Positions 55,501-63,753 of a stretch of 64,000 bases of DNA are shown here, one piece after another (positions within the stretch are counted from its first letter, which is position 1; each line of letters starts with the position of its first letter). The notes beneath the pieces were generated by a model. The model ran no database searches. It was not told the DNA's origin and worked only from the letters and a program-made list of their open reading frames with translations. Origin of the DNA: Sulfurimicrobium sp963779055 (GTDB lineage Bacteria > Pseudomonadota > Gammaproteobacteria > Burkholderiales > Sulfuricellaceae); contig CAVZWN010000005.1 of assembly GCA_963779055.1 (NCBI GenBank), forward strand, positions 434,001 to 498,000. The letters are read 5' to 3'. Made by a program: the position numbers and the translations under genes.

Positions 55501-55648
55501 CGAAACCAATGGCCCGCTGGCCGTGGCGGTGATCGGCGGCATGATCACTTCCACCTTACTCACCCTGGTGGTGGTGCCGGCAGTCTACTCCCTGGTGGAA
55601 GGCGGCATCGAACGCTGGCGCACACGACACCCGCAGATTTTGGATTAG
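52580..55648 (+). CDS. RND family efflux pump, HAE1-type
   Basis: This 1022-residue inner-membrane pump has 12 helices and two large periplasmic loops. It begins LPELSIKRHVFAYMMSAVL. Proton-relay residues are present: the Asp pair in helix 4 (GVVVDDAIVVLENIFRHRES) and the Lys in helix 10 (GLVAKNSILLVDLTNQQREE). These features favour a drug/hydrophobe exporter over a CzcA-type metal pump, but the substrate is unknown. Frame is unbroken over 3 kb. Confidence 0.93.
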   Translation: MTLPELSIKRHVFAYMMSAVLVLFGIISYQRLGIDRFPHIEFPIVSVSTTQKGANPEIIDASITNLIETAVNSIPGIEHINSTSSPGVSTVAITFSLNKDVDIAFNEVQAKINQVLKNLPKDADPPVVAKVETNTSPIMWVALQGDRTQQQLNQYARNIIKKRLETIDGVGEVRLGGRRDRTIRVNILPARLAALNVTSQDLVAAFGREHIQMPGGFVTGAKTEYLLKLDLEFHQPSELGEMIVAYRDGAPIRLKQVAEIEDGLADYRQMARFNGESTVGIGIVKVANGNTVAVIDAVQQRLDNEIIPQLPPGMTIKLATNDAIFIKEMVKSLQEHLIEGTLLASLIVLIFLKSLRSTIIIAVAIPVSLLGAISVMYFAGFTFNSLTMLALLLLIGVVVDDAIVVLENIFRHRESIDKDPVTAALSGSREVVFAVLAATLALVSIFAPVMFLGGIIGQFFKSFAVVVTFGVLVSLFVSLTLTPMLCSRYLKVEKQHGRLYYALDSIFNAMDRFYRSMLGHALAHRWKIVLLTLIIVVASGWFFANVGKTFVPEEDEGRFMVLVKTPLGSSIDYTDSRLREVEKVLAKHPEIASYFAAIGLGQAGQVNEAFASVRMVNRENRKIKQYELMPILRKELAQIPGVKAFAAAVPIVGGQRGEPLQFVVSGPNLQEVARYSKQLLEKLSTEQTLGRIDMNLQLDLPQLVMELDRARAASLGLSASEVAAAVNMLTGGIDVARYNDIPGDGERYYIRLKAKTGEFSQPSDLSKVYLRSAGGQLVRLDTVASFKQTLGAATIGRMDLQYAGQFFATPTIPLGEAVGIVQAAAKELLPMGYSIKMVGQAEEFGKTVGYMIFAFTLALILLYMVLASQFNSFVQPFIIMVAQPLAIIGGVMALWLFNHTLNIYSMIGLVLLIGLVAKNSILLVDLTNQQREEGKRIDDALREACPIRMRPVLMTSLTVILALLPAALGLGAGAETNGPLAVAVIGGMITSTLLTLVVVPAVYSLVEGGIERWRTRHPQILD

Positions 55649-55735
55649 ATCGGGCTTCCGCCTGGAATGCCGGGTTAAAACCCGGCCTGCAACTGAGGGC
55701 GCCATTAACCCCAGAACGGCGTCTGGCTCAGCATT

Positions 55736-55812
55736 GCTGCAAACCCCTCCCGGCCTCCCCTTGTCAGGAGAGGAGACCTCTAACCCTCCCCTGACAAGGG
55801 GAGGGTTAGAGG
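55736..55812. repeat. Intergenic GC-rich repeat element, copy 2, with long hairpin
   Basis: This second copy of the 30.8-kb element carries a perfect 16-bp inverted repeat: ACCTCTAACCCTCCCC (55775-55790) and its complement (55797-55812), loop TGACAA. It lies between the converging ends of the RND gene and the sensor kinase gene, where it may act as a two-way terminator. A shorter hairpin (GCCGGGT/ACCCGGC, 55669-55686) precedes it. Confidence 0.8.
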
Positions 55813-55820
55813 TGGTTTCA

Positions 55821-57539
55821 TCAGGACGAGCCGATCAGCTCGAAACATACCCGGCCGGGCTGATTGCTGCTCATGGCAAGCTGATAGCCGGACTGGCGCG
55901 CCAGACGCTCCGCCTGATAAAGACCGACGCCCAGACCATTATTAGACTTCACGGGCGCGGTGAGAACATGATTTGCCACTTCATCGCCCAGCGCGGAGCC
56001 ATTGTCACACACCGTCAGACGTCCGCCGCCCTCACAGGAAAACCCGACCCGGATTTCCAGATCGCGCTCTGATTTGCGTTTTTCCAGTGCATTCTGCAGC
56101 AGATTATCCGCCACGCTATCGAACAGCTCTCCCGGAAGATGCACATGCGCACCCTTGGTCATGCCATAGGTTGCGAACTCAAGCGCATCCCCTGCGTAGC
56201 GTTGCTGCAGGGCCTCCCACCATGCGCGGGCGGACACACGCGCTATTGCCTCTGCTGCATTCACATTAGGCGATTTGAGCTTGTCCAGCGTCAACTGCAA
56301 ACGCTGCACGATCTGCGGCAACTGCCGCTGCATCAGCGCCTGTAACGCCTGCGCCTGCCCGGCGTCACTGCTTTCCACTGCCGCGCTCAGGGTTTTCAGG
56401 GATTGCAGCAAGTTCTTCACATCATGCGTCAGGCGCGCCCCGGTTTCGTGGATTGCCTGAGTATAGGCATTGTATTTCTGCTCCTGTTCCCGCTGCTTGG
56501 CCTCGTAGAAATAACCCAGCAACTGCGTCAGCAACTTGACATGGAGAATCAGGGCCGGGCTCAGAGACCAGCGGGTAAAAAGCACCAGATGGACCTGGTG
56601 AAAAGTGAACTCCACGGGATACTTCGAAACCTCGCCAAACTCGCCGCCACCTCCCGGCGCCTGCCAGCGTCCACCCGCCACCCAGGGCAAGGCTGCGATA
56701 TCTTCCAGCGCCAGCCGCAGGAAACTCGCCGCATCGCGCTCCTGATCAGCCAGTGCCGCAAGATTGCGCAACCAGCGTTCAAAAGGCAACCCGACACTCA
56801 ACAGGTAACGTGACATCAACTGGCCGCCGCCAGCAAACCCGCCATGCGGGTTCCACAGCCAGCTCAGGGCGATCAGGATACCGGCAATCCCCAGCAGCGT
56901 CTGAACCAGTGCCATGGGATAATTGCTCTGGCTGATCATCTTGACCGTAAAGCTGCCCAGCACCAGCACCACAACCAGCAGAAACAGCATCAGGCTGTAG
57001 AAGAAATCCACCGCATAAAAAGGCTTGGCCTTCTGCCGCGCCCCCGGCCACACGGCTACCAGAATAATTGCCGCCACAAGAATATAACGCACCAGAAGAA
57101 GCAACGCGGCTTCACCCTGAACGCCGTCAAACAGGTGAGGCACCACCCATAACAACAGCATGGCCAGCAGATACAGCAGGGCAAACAGGTGACCCATGCG
57201 CTGCCGGCGCTCCGTCATGCCCACCACATCGCCGCCGATCAGGCCGACCAGAATACCCAGCCACAGCGTGGCCGCCCACCAGCTATTCCAGAACAGGATC
57301 AGCACGCTCCCGCCGAGCAGAACCAGCAACACATGCCCAGCAGAAAGCCTGCGTTCGCCGCGCCACACTGGCTGCCACAGGAGGAACAGGCCAAGGTGTA
57401 CCAGCAGGGCGGCACTGGACCACCATGCCCCTACGCCCCAGGCCAGCGCAAGATGCAGGCACAGCAGCATGCCGGCCAGCAGCCAGTGTGGCCGCTCGCT
57501 GCCCATGCGTTGAGCCATAACGGAAATTTTGCTGCTCAT
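55821..57539 (-). CDS. Orphan membrane sensor histidine kinase
   Basis: This 572-residue protein has about eight N-terminal membrane helices (to about residue 250), a GAF-like central stretch, and a C-terminal kinase. The phospho-acceptor box is RLTHDVKNLLQSLKTL and the ATP-binding motifs are SVADNLLQNALEKRKS (N box), TVCDNGSALGDEVANHVL (G1) and GLGVGLYQAERLARQSG (G2). The HDxKN form of the H box resembles that of PrsK-like kinases. I chose the ATG at 57539 because AAGGGG lies just upstream; the frame also has a GTG two codons earlier. No response regulator is adjacent. Confidence 0.83.
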   Translation of the reverse strand: MSSKISVMAQRMGSERPHWLLAGMLLCLHLALAWGVGAWWSSAALLVHLGLFLLWQPVWRGERRLSAGHVLLVLLGGSVLILFWNSWWAATLWLGILVGLIGGDVVGMTERRQRMGHLFALLYLLAMLLLWVVPHLFDGVQGEAALLLLVRYILVAAIILVAVWPGARQKAKPFYAVDFFYSLMLFLLVVVLVLGSFTVKMISQSNYPMALVQTLLGIAGILIALSWLWNPHGGFAGGGQLMSRYLLSVGLPFERWLRNLAALADQERDAASFLRLALEDIAALPWVAGGRWQAPGGGGEFGEVSKYPVEFTFHQVHLVLFTRWSLSPALILHVKLLTQLLGYFYEAKQREQEQKYNAYTQAIHETGARLTHDVKNLLQSLKTLSAAVESSDAGQAQALQALMQRQLPQIVQRLQLTLDKLKSPNVNAAEAIARVSARAWWEALQQRYAGDALEFATYGMTKGAHVHLPGELFDSVADNLLQNALEKRKSERDLEIRVGFSCEGGGRLTVCDNGSALGDEVANHVLTAPVKSNNGLGVGLYQAERLARQSGYQLAMSSNQPGRVCFELIGSS

Positions 57540-57608
57540 AGCCACCCCTTTGGCGTCATGGTTTGGATATACTTGGCAGTAATTTCGCTGCCAATCGAGT
57601 ACTGCCGC

Positions 57609-58376
57609 ATGTTGCGAGCCGTTTTTACCATTGCCCGTTTCACTTTTCTTGAGGCGGCACGCGCGCGCCTCATGCGGCTGTTGCTGCTGGTATTACTGAC
57701 GGCTTTTGCCGGTAGCCTGTTCCTGAACGAGATCGCCATTGCCGACAGCCAGCGCATTCAGACTGCGTTTCTTGCCGCATCCCTTCGCCCCGCCAGCGTG
57801 TTCATACTAAGCCTGTTCATCATCAGCAGCCTGGCACGGGAATTCCATGAAAAAAACCTGGAACTCATTCTATCACTGGATCTGCCGCGTGCCAGTTATG
57901 TCCTCGGCAAACAGCTTGGCTTCATGGGCATCGCGCTGCTGCTGGCCTGTACTGTTTCCCTGCTGCTGGCAGCCTTCGCTCCGGCGGGGCAGGTCATCTT
58001 GTGGGGCCTGTCCCTGCTCGGCGAGTTATGGATCATGGCGGCCCTGAGCCTCTTCTGCCTGCTCACTTTCAGCCAGATCATGCCCGCCATGAGCCTGGTG
58101 CTGGGGTTTTATCTCCTGGCCAGATCGATGACGGCTATCCAGCTGATTGGCCACACCCCGCTAAACGACAGCGGCGCTGCGCAACAATTCATGACCCACG
58201 CCATCGACGCCATCGCATTGCTGCTGCCCCGTTTCGAAACCTTTACCCAGACCGCGTGGCTGCTGAACGACAGCGGCAACTGGGCTCAACTCGGGCACAT
58301 CGCACTGCAAACCCTGAGCTACCTAGCACTGCTGCTTGCAGGCGCGCTGTTCGATATTTCGCGCAGAAACCTGTAA
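57609..58376 (+). CDS. ABC-2 type permease without adjacent ATPase
   Basis: This 255-residue membrane protein has about six helices. It starts MLRAVFTIARFTFLEAARAR, the pattern of ABC-2 permeases of the NatB/gliding-motility type, and contains SSLAREFHEKNLELILSLDLPR. No ATPase gene lies within the window near it. I chose the ATG at 57609; the open frame extends 420 bases upstream only as the shadow of the kinase gene. It is probably co-transcribed with the next gene 11 bases on. Confidence 0.75.
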   Translation: MLRAVFTIARFTFLEAARARLMRLLLLVLLTAFAGSLFLNEIAIADSQRIQTAFLAASLRPASVFILSLFIISSLAREFHEKNLELILSLDLPRASYVLGKQLGFMGIALLLACTVSLLLAAFAPAGQVILWGLSLLGELWIMAALSLFCLLTFSQIMPAMSLVLGFYLLARSMTAIQLIGHTPLNDSGAAQQFMTHAIDAIALLLPRFETFTQTAWLLNDSGNWAQLGHIALQTLSYLALLLAGALFDISRRNL

Positions 58377-58387
58377 AAGCCTCAATC

Positions 58388-59131
58388 ATGGCCGAACGCT
58401 CCATCTCTGCTGTCCCAATACCGGTGCTGGCCCTGCTTGTATCCGCACTGGCGCTGCAGATTTTTCTGAGCTTGCGGACACCTCTGCCGCAGGCCAGCGC
58501 ACAAGCCCTGCAGCCGCCTCCAGGCCACGAAATGATCGCTGCCGCAAGCTTCGGGGAAAACATCTCCGCATCCCAGATGATGGCGCTGTACCTGCAAGCC
58601 TTCGACAACCAGCCGGGAATCAGCATCCCTTTTCAGAATCTCGATTACTCAGCCGTAGCCCTGTGGCTCGACCGCATGCTCGAACTGGATGCACACGCCC
58701 AATACCCGCTGCTGATGGCCACTCACCTCTATGCGCAGGTGCCAGACCCGGCCCGTCAGCGGCAAATGCTGGATTTCACCTATCAGCACTTCTTTGCTGC
58801 CCCCAATCAGCGCTGGCAATGGCTGGCCCACGCGGCTATCGCGGCCAAGCACCGTCTGCATGACCTGCCCCTGGCGCTGAAATATGCCCAGGCCATCGCC
58901 CAGCACGCAAACGGGCCTGAGGTTCCCCACTGGGCACAACAGATGCCGATTTTCATTCTGGAAGAGATGGGCGAAACCGAAAGTGCTAAAATTCTGCTCG
59001 GCGGATTGCTGGCCAACAACACCCTGAGCGACCCGCACGAAATTCAATTTCTGACAGGGAGGCTGAACGAAATGGAAACCCGGTCTGCCGAAAAACCATC
59101 ACCCCTGTCGAGATCACAACGACGCCAATAA
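58388..59131 (+). CDS. Membrane-anchored protein with helical repeats, unknown function
   Basis: This 247-residue protein has one N-terminal membrane segment (VPIPVLALLVSALALQIFL), so most of it faces the periplasm. The rest is helical with TPR-like spacing (MMALYLQAFDNQPG, LAHAAIAAKHRLHDLPLALKYAQAIAQHANG). It probably forms a complex with the permease upstream. No family is recognised with confidence. Confidence 0.6.
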   Translation: MAERSISAVPIPVLALLVSALALQIFLSLRTPLPQASAQALQPPPGHEMIAAASFGENISASQMMALYLQAFDNQPGISIPFQNLDYSAVALWLDRMLELDAHAQYPLLMATHLYAQVPDPARQRQMLDFTYQHFFAAPNQRWQWLAHAAIAAKHRLHDLPLALKYAQAIAQHANGPEVPHWAQQMPIFILEEMGETESAKILLGGLLANNTLSDPHEIQFLTGRLNEMETRSAEKPSPLSRSQRRQ

Positions 59132-59240
59132 CCGCTTCATCACAGGTTTCAACACCAGCAGCGCCGCAAAGCACAGGCACACAAATTGCTGTTAAAATAT
59201 CAAGCAAGATCATCTCAGTTATTTTAGGACGCCAAACAAA

Positions 59241-59911
59241 ATGAAAAACCAACAACAAGGCTTCACCCTGATCGAGATCGCCATTGTGCTGGTCATTATC
59301 GGCCTGCTGCTGGGCGGGGTACTCAAGGGCCAGGAACTGATCACCAGCGCGCGCGTAAGGAACATGATTTCGCAACAGGACGGAATCAAGGCGGCTTACT
59401 TCGGCTTTCTTGATCGTTATCGCGCTTTGCCGGGGGATTATTCAGCGGCAACAGCCAATATTAAAGGCGTTGCCGCCGGCGTTAATGGTGACGGCAACGG
59501 CCAGATTATCGGCAACGAAGCTATCATGGCATGGGATCATCTGAGCAAAGCAGGATTCATCAATGGCAGCTATACATATACTGCTGCCACAATAAATGAT
59601 TCAACCACCCCGAAAAACCCTTATGCCGGCTACCTGCAACTAATTTATGATGGTGTTTATGGCGCGGGGGTGGCAGCCACTCCTTCAACGCTAAGGCATA
59701 ATCTCAAAACTGGTAAGCAGGTTCCCGTCAATATTCTGGCTGAGGTTGACCGAAAATTGATGATGGCAATCCCTATGGCGGCGCATTCCAATTTTCCGCC
59801 TATGACGGCCCCACCATTGCATCCTGCCTGACTGTACCGGCCTCACCAGGCGTGCCAAGCTGGAACGTAACCGGAGAAGAAAACAACTGCGGCGCCGCCA
59901 GCATTTTCTGA
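59241..59911 (+). pseudogene. Prepilin-like protein A, homopolymer frameshift near the 3' end
   Basis: The prepilin leader MKNQQQG/FTLIEIAIVLVIIG is intact, with the Glu5 and a VLKGQELI motif. As read, the frame turns at an AAAA run near 59754 (DRKL) and stops at 59831. Adding one A gives DRKIDDGNP and continues with an intact tail ending NNCGAASIF, stop 59909-59911. The restored end matches the paralogue downstream (DNCGGASLF), which shows the original frame. It would be processed by PilD as a minor pilin or pseudopilin. A terminator follows. Confidence 0.85.
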
Positions 59912-59936
59912 TGACCGAAAGAAAGCCGCTCAGCAA

Positions 59937-59960
59937 AGCCCGCGAACGCGGGCTTTTTTC
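59937..59960 (+). terminator. Rho-independent terminator of prepilin A
   Basis: AGCCCGC and GCGGGCT (59937-59943, 59948-59954) form a seven-base stem with a GAAC loop, followed by six T. Its position shows that the frame open through it is not translated, so prepilin B starts downstream. Confidence 0.9.
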
Positions 59961-59982
59961 TTATTGCCGGCGATGGCATGGC

Positions 59983-60660
59983 ATGAAAAGCCAGGAGTAC
60001 GGTTTTACCGCCATCGAAATGGCGATCATCATGGTCATCGTCGGCATGCTGCTGAGCGGCGTATTAAAAGGTGCAGAGCTGATTTCCAACAGCCGCACCC
60101 GGAATGTCATCGCCCAGCAGGAAGCTGTTCAGACAGCCTTCCTGGGCTTTCAGGGCCGCTTCCGTGCCTTGCCCGGAGATTATCCCGGACCGGAAGCCTC
60201 GCGCAACATAAAAGAAATCGGGCTGGATATCGGTGGAAACGGCGATGGCATTATTCTGGATGCGTCCACCCACGAGCAAACGATAGCCTGGGCCCATCTA
60301 TCTAAAGCCGGTTTTCTGGCTGCAGATTATTCAATGAGCAGCGCTACAGAAATCGTCAGCAGCACAAACACGCCCAGAAACATCTTCAACGCATTCATGC
60401 AAATCGCGCAGGATGGAAACTTTGCCCAGACAAATACCTCCGCACGGAGAAACATCAAAACAGGCAATCTGATCCCGGTGGATGTTCTGGCTGAAATCGA
60501 CAGGAAAATTGATGACGGCAATGCCATTCAGGGCGCTTTCCGGTATAGCGCTTTCAATGGCGCGGCAACGTCCCCGGATGAGCATCTTTGCTACTCGGAC
60601 GGGAATGGGAACTGGAAGGCAAGCAGCTCGGACAACTGCGGCGGCGCAAGCCTCTTCTGA
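59983..60660 (+). CDS. Prepilin-like protein B
   Basis: This 225-residue protein has the leader MKSQEYG/FTAIEMAIIMVIVG with Glu at +5, VLKGAELISNSRTRN and a globular domain containing RFRALPGDYPGP and GGNGDG. It is a tandem paralogue of prepilin A. The C-terminal Cys pair (HLCYSDG...DNCGGASLF) suggests a disulfide. I chose ATG 59983 rather than 59911 because a terminator lies between. Likely a PilD substrate; whether it joins the pilus or another system is unknown. Confidence 0.85.
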   Translation: MKSQEYGFTAIEMAIIMVIVGMLLSGVLKGAELISNSRTRNVIAQQEAVQTAFLGFQGRFRALPGDYPGPEASRNIKEIGLDIGGNGDGIILDASTHEQTIAWAHLSKAGFLAADYSMSSATEIVSSTNTPRNIFNAFMQIAQDGNFAQTNTSARRNIKTGNLIPVDVLAEIDRKIDDGNAIQGAFRYSAFNGAATSPDEHLCYSDGNGNWKASSSDNCGGASLF

Positions 60661-60678
60661 GGCATTTGTTTTACAAAT

Positions 60679-62655
60679 CTAGCCCTGCAATAACCTGATT
60701 TCGGCCTGCGCCAGATTTTCGGCCACGCCCAGCAGCACCACCACATCTCCTGCCATGAGCATCATTTCAGGCGAAGGCTCCACGCCACGGATACCCCTTC
60801 TGCGGATCGCCGTGACTTCCACCAGCAAGCTGTCCAGATCAAGTTCGGCCAGGGTTTTTCCGATCGCCGCGGCCTTGTCGCCCAGCGCCACCGAGGCGAG
60901 GCGAGGCTGTTCATGCTCTTCCAGGCTGGCCTCGGCATCGCTGCGGAAAACACCGCGAAACAGGCCATATCGCTGCGAACGCACTTCGCGAATACGCCGC
61001 AGCACGTGCGCGAGCGGCACACCGAGCAGCATCAGGGCATGGGAGGCGAGCATCAGGGAACCTTCCAGCACCTCCGGCACCACCTCCGCAGCGCCGGCCT
61101 TCTGCAAGCGCTCCAGATCGGAATCGTCCAGGGTGCGCACCACCACCGGCAAATCGGGACGCAGCTCATGCACCTGATGCAACACCTTGAGTGCTGAGGC
61201 CGTATCAGCGTAGGACACGACCACCGCGCTTGCGCGCTGCAAGCCTGCCGCCATCAGCACCTCCCGCCGGCAGGCATCCCCGTAAACCACGTTCTCGCCA
61301 GCGGCGGCAGCGGCACGCACGCGCTGCGGGTCGAGATCCAGAGCAAAGAAGGTGATGCCTTCCAGTTCGAGGAATCGCGACAGGTTCTGGCCGCTACGCC
61401 CATAACCGCAGACAATCACGTGACCTTCCTTGCCCGCGCTCTTGACTACGATGTCATGCAGTTCCAGGGCGCGGTAATTCCAGTCGTTGCGGCACAGGCG
61501 CGCCACGATCACGGCGCTATGCTGCAACAGAAAGGGGGCGACGACCATGGAAAGCAGCATCGCCGCCAGGATAATCTGCGCCACCTGCGGAGGCAGCAGT
61601 CCGCCGTTATTGGCAAGCGTCATCAGGACAAAGCCAAATTCGCCCGCCTGGGCCAGAAACAATCCGGTCCTGAGTGACACACTGGTGTCGTGGCCGAAGA
61701 GGCGGCTCAGCAGGGTGACAATCGCCCCTTTCCCCAAGACCAGAATCAGCAGCGCGAGCAATACCCAGCCCAGGTTTGCCGCTACAACCGCCATGTCCAG
61801 CAGCATCCCGACGGTAACAAAAAACAGCCCCAGCAGAACATCGCGGAATGGCTGGATATCTGCCTCCACCTGATAGCGGTATTCCGTTTCGGAAATCAGC
61901 ATTCCCGCCAGAAACGCCCCCAGCGCGAGGGAAAGCCCGGCCAGACCGGTCAGGTAAGCCAGGCCAAGCGTCACCAGCAAGACATTAAGCATGAACAGTT
62001 CGGACGATTTGTGCCGCGCCACCCAGTGAAACCAGCGGCGCATCAGGCGCTGTCCGAAATAGAGCAGAATGATCAGTAACACGAGCGCCTTGAGGAAGGC
62101 GGCCCCAACCGCCGTAGCCAGATCCCCGCCGCTGGCGGACAGGGCCGGAATCAGAATGATCAGGGGCACCACCGCCAGATCCTGGAACAGCAACACGCCG
62201 ATCACCAGCCGCCCATGGCGCGACTGGAGTTCGAGACGCTCGGCCATCATCTTGCTAACGATTGCCGTTGACGACAGAGCGAGCACGCCACCGAGCGCCA
62301 CACCCGCCTGCCAGGAAAGCCCGGACAGCATCGCCGCCGCCACCACCAGCCCCAGGGTCACCATCACCTGCGCGCCCCCCAGGCCGAACACCACGCCGCG
62401 CATCGCCTTGAGCTGCAGCAGGCTGAATTCAAGACCGATGCTGAACATCAGGAATACCACGCCGAATTCGGCCAGGTAGCGAGTTTCTTCCGTATCGGAA
62501 ATCCATCCCAGGGCATGAGGACCGGCCACCATACCCACCAGCAGATAGGCCAGCAGCGGCGGCAGGCGCAGACTGCGAAACAGGGCTACCGCAAAGACGG
62601 CAGCGCCGAGCAGAACCAGTACGGCCTGAAGGGTGTTTGGAGCGTCATGCGGCAT
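60679..62655 (-). CDS. CPA2-family cation:proton antiporter with RCK domains (KefB-like)
   Basis: This 658-residue protein has 12-13 membrane helices (to about residue 390), then an RCK/TrkA-N domain with NAD-binding motif HVIVCGYGRSGQNLSRFLE, and a TrkA-C domain. The GLEFSLLQLKAMRG and LSSTAIVSKMMAERL segments fit potassium efflux proteins of the Kef/CPA2 type. KefF/KefG-type ancillary genes are not seen. It is divergent from kdsD; the 110 bases between carry both promoters. Confidence 0.9.
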   Translation of the reverse strand: MPHDAPNTLQAVLVLLGAAVFAVALFRSLRLPPLLAYLLVGMVAGPHALGWISDTEETRYLAEFGVVFLMFSIGLEFSLLQLKAMRGVVFGLGGAQVMVTLGLVVAAAMLSGLSWQAGVALGGVLALSSTAIVSKMMAERLELQSRHGRLVIGVLLFQDLAVVPLIILIPALSASGGDLATAVGAAFLKALVLLIILLYFGQRLMRRWFHWVARHKSSELFMLNVLLVTLGLAYLTGLAGLSLALGAFLAGMLISETEYRYQVEADIQPFRDVLLGLFFVTVGMLLDMAVVAANLGWVLLALLILVLGKGAIVTLLSRLFGHDTSVSLRTGLFLAQAGEFGFVLMTLANNGGLLPPQVAQIILAAMLLSMVVAPFLLQHSAVIVARLCRNDWNYRALELHDIVVKSAGKEGHVIVCGYGRSGQNLSRFLELEGITFFALDLDPQRVRAAAAAGENVVYGDACRREVLMAAGLQRASAVVVSYADTASALKVLHQVHELRPDLPVVVRTLDDSDLERLQKAGAAEVVPEVLEGSLMLASHALMLLGVPLAHVLRRIREVRSQRYGLFRGVFRSDAEASLEEHEQPRLASVALGDKAAAIGKTLAELDLDSLLVEVTAIRRRGIRGVEPSPEMMLMAGDVVVLLGVAENLAQAEIRLLQG

Positions 62656-62765
62656 GGAACGATAGGTCCTCGAATAGCGGCACAGCTTTATCCCGTGTGC
62701 GTTCGGCCTTATACTATCACGACTTTATTTATACGCTGGCTGAGCCACGCTCTCCGGCCAATCCG

Positions 62766-63740
62766 ATGACGACACCCGAAAAGACACTGGACCTGGCACG
62801 CCAGGTTCTGACCATTGAAGCCGATGCCATCCATGCGCTGAGTGCGCGCCTCGACCACAGCTTCGCCCATGCTGTCGAATTATGCCTGGCCTGCAAAGGG
62901 CGCATCATTGTCAGCGGCATGGGAAAATCCGGTCACATTGCCGGCAAAATCGCATCCACCCTCGCCAGCACCGGGACACCCTCCTTCTTCGTTCACCCCG
63001 GCGAAGCCAGTCACGGCGATCTGGGCATGATCACGCCACAGGATGTGGTCATTGCCCTGTCCAACTCCGGCGAAAGCCCGGAACTGGTGGCCATTGTCAC
63101 GCTGATCAAGCGGCTGGGCGCAAAACTCATCACCATCACCGGCAACCCCCAGTCCACCATGGCACGCGAAGCCGACCTTCATCTTGATGCCAGCGTGACG
63201 CAGGAAGCCTGCCCCCTGGGGCTGGCACCGACTGCCAGCACCACGGCGGCACTGGCACTGGGAGACGCGCTGGCGGTTGCCCTGCTGGATGCACGCGGCT
63301 TCGGCAAGGAGGATTTCGCCCGTTCGCACCCCGGCGGCGCGCTTGGCCGCCGTCTGCTGGTGCATGTCCAGGACGTGATGCATCAGGGTGATGCTTTGCC
63401 AAAAGTCCATTCAGACGCCAGTCTCAGCGAAGCGTTGCTGGAAATGACCAGAAAGGGTCTGGGCATGACCGCGGTGGTGGATGCCACTGACCATATCCTT
63501 GGCCTGTTCACAGACGGCGATTTGCGCCGTCACCTGGATTCACCGCTGGATATCCGCACCACACCGATTCGCGAAGTCATGACGACCCAGCCATTGACCA
63601 TCCGGCCGGATCAACTGGCAGCAGAAGCAGTACAGTTCATGGAGCAGCGCAAAATCAACGGGCTGCTGGTCGCTGACGAATCGGGCCGGCTGGTGGGCGC
63701 CTTCAACATGCACGACCTGCTGCGCGCAGGCGTGGTCTGA
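62766..63740 (+). CDS. kdsD: D-arabinose 5-phosphate isomerase KdsD
   Basis: KdsD makes arabinose 5-phosphate from ribulose 5-phosphate, the first step in Kdo synthesis for lipopolysaccharide. This 324-residue protein has a SIS domain (IIVSGMGKSGHIAGKIASTL, EASHGDLGMI, ALSNSGESPEL) followed by two CBS domains (residues about 205-320). I chose the ATG at 62766, which gives the normal family length. Confidence 0.95.
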   Translation: MTTPEKTLDLARQVLTIEADAIHALSARLDHSFAHAVELCLACKGRIIVSGMGKSGHIAGKIASTLASTGTPSFFVHPGEASHGDLGMITPQDVVIALSNSGESPELVAIVTLIKRLGAKLITITGNPQSTMAREADLHLDASVTQEACPLGLAPTASTTAALALGDALAVALLDARGFGKEDFARSHPGGALGRRLLVHVQDVMHQGDALPKVHSDASLSEALLEMTRKGLGMTAVVDATDHILGLFTDGDLRRHLDSPLDIRTTPIREVMTTQPLTIRPDQLAAEAVQFMEQRKINGLLVADESGRLVGAFNMHDLLRAGVV

Positions 63741-63753
63741 ATTACGGAGCGAC

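Noticed and set aside
57189..57608. Upstream extension of the ABC-2 permease frame
   Set aside because: It overlaps the 5' part of the kinase gene on the other strand and has a non-natural composition; ATG 57609 gives the proper N-terminus.
59911..59982. N-terminal extension of prepilin B
   Set aside because: It crosses the terminator of prepilin A, and prepilin leaders are short; ATG 59983 fits.
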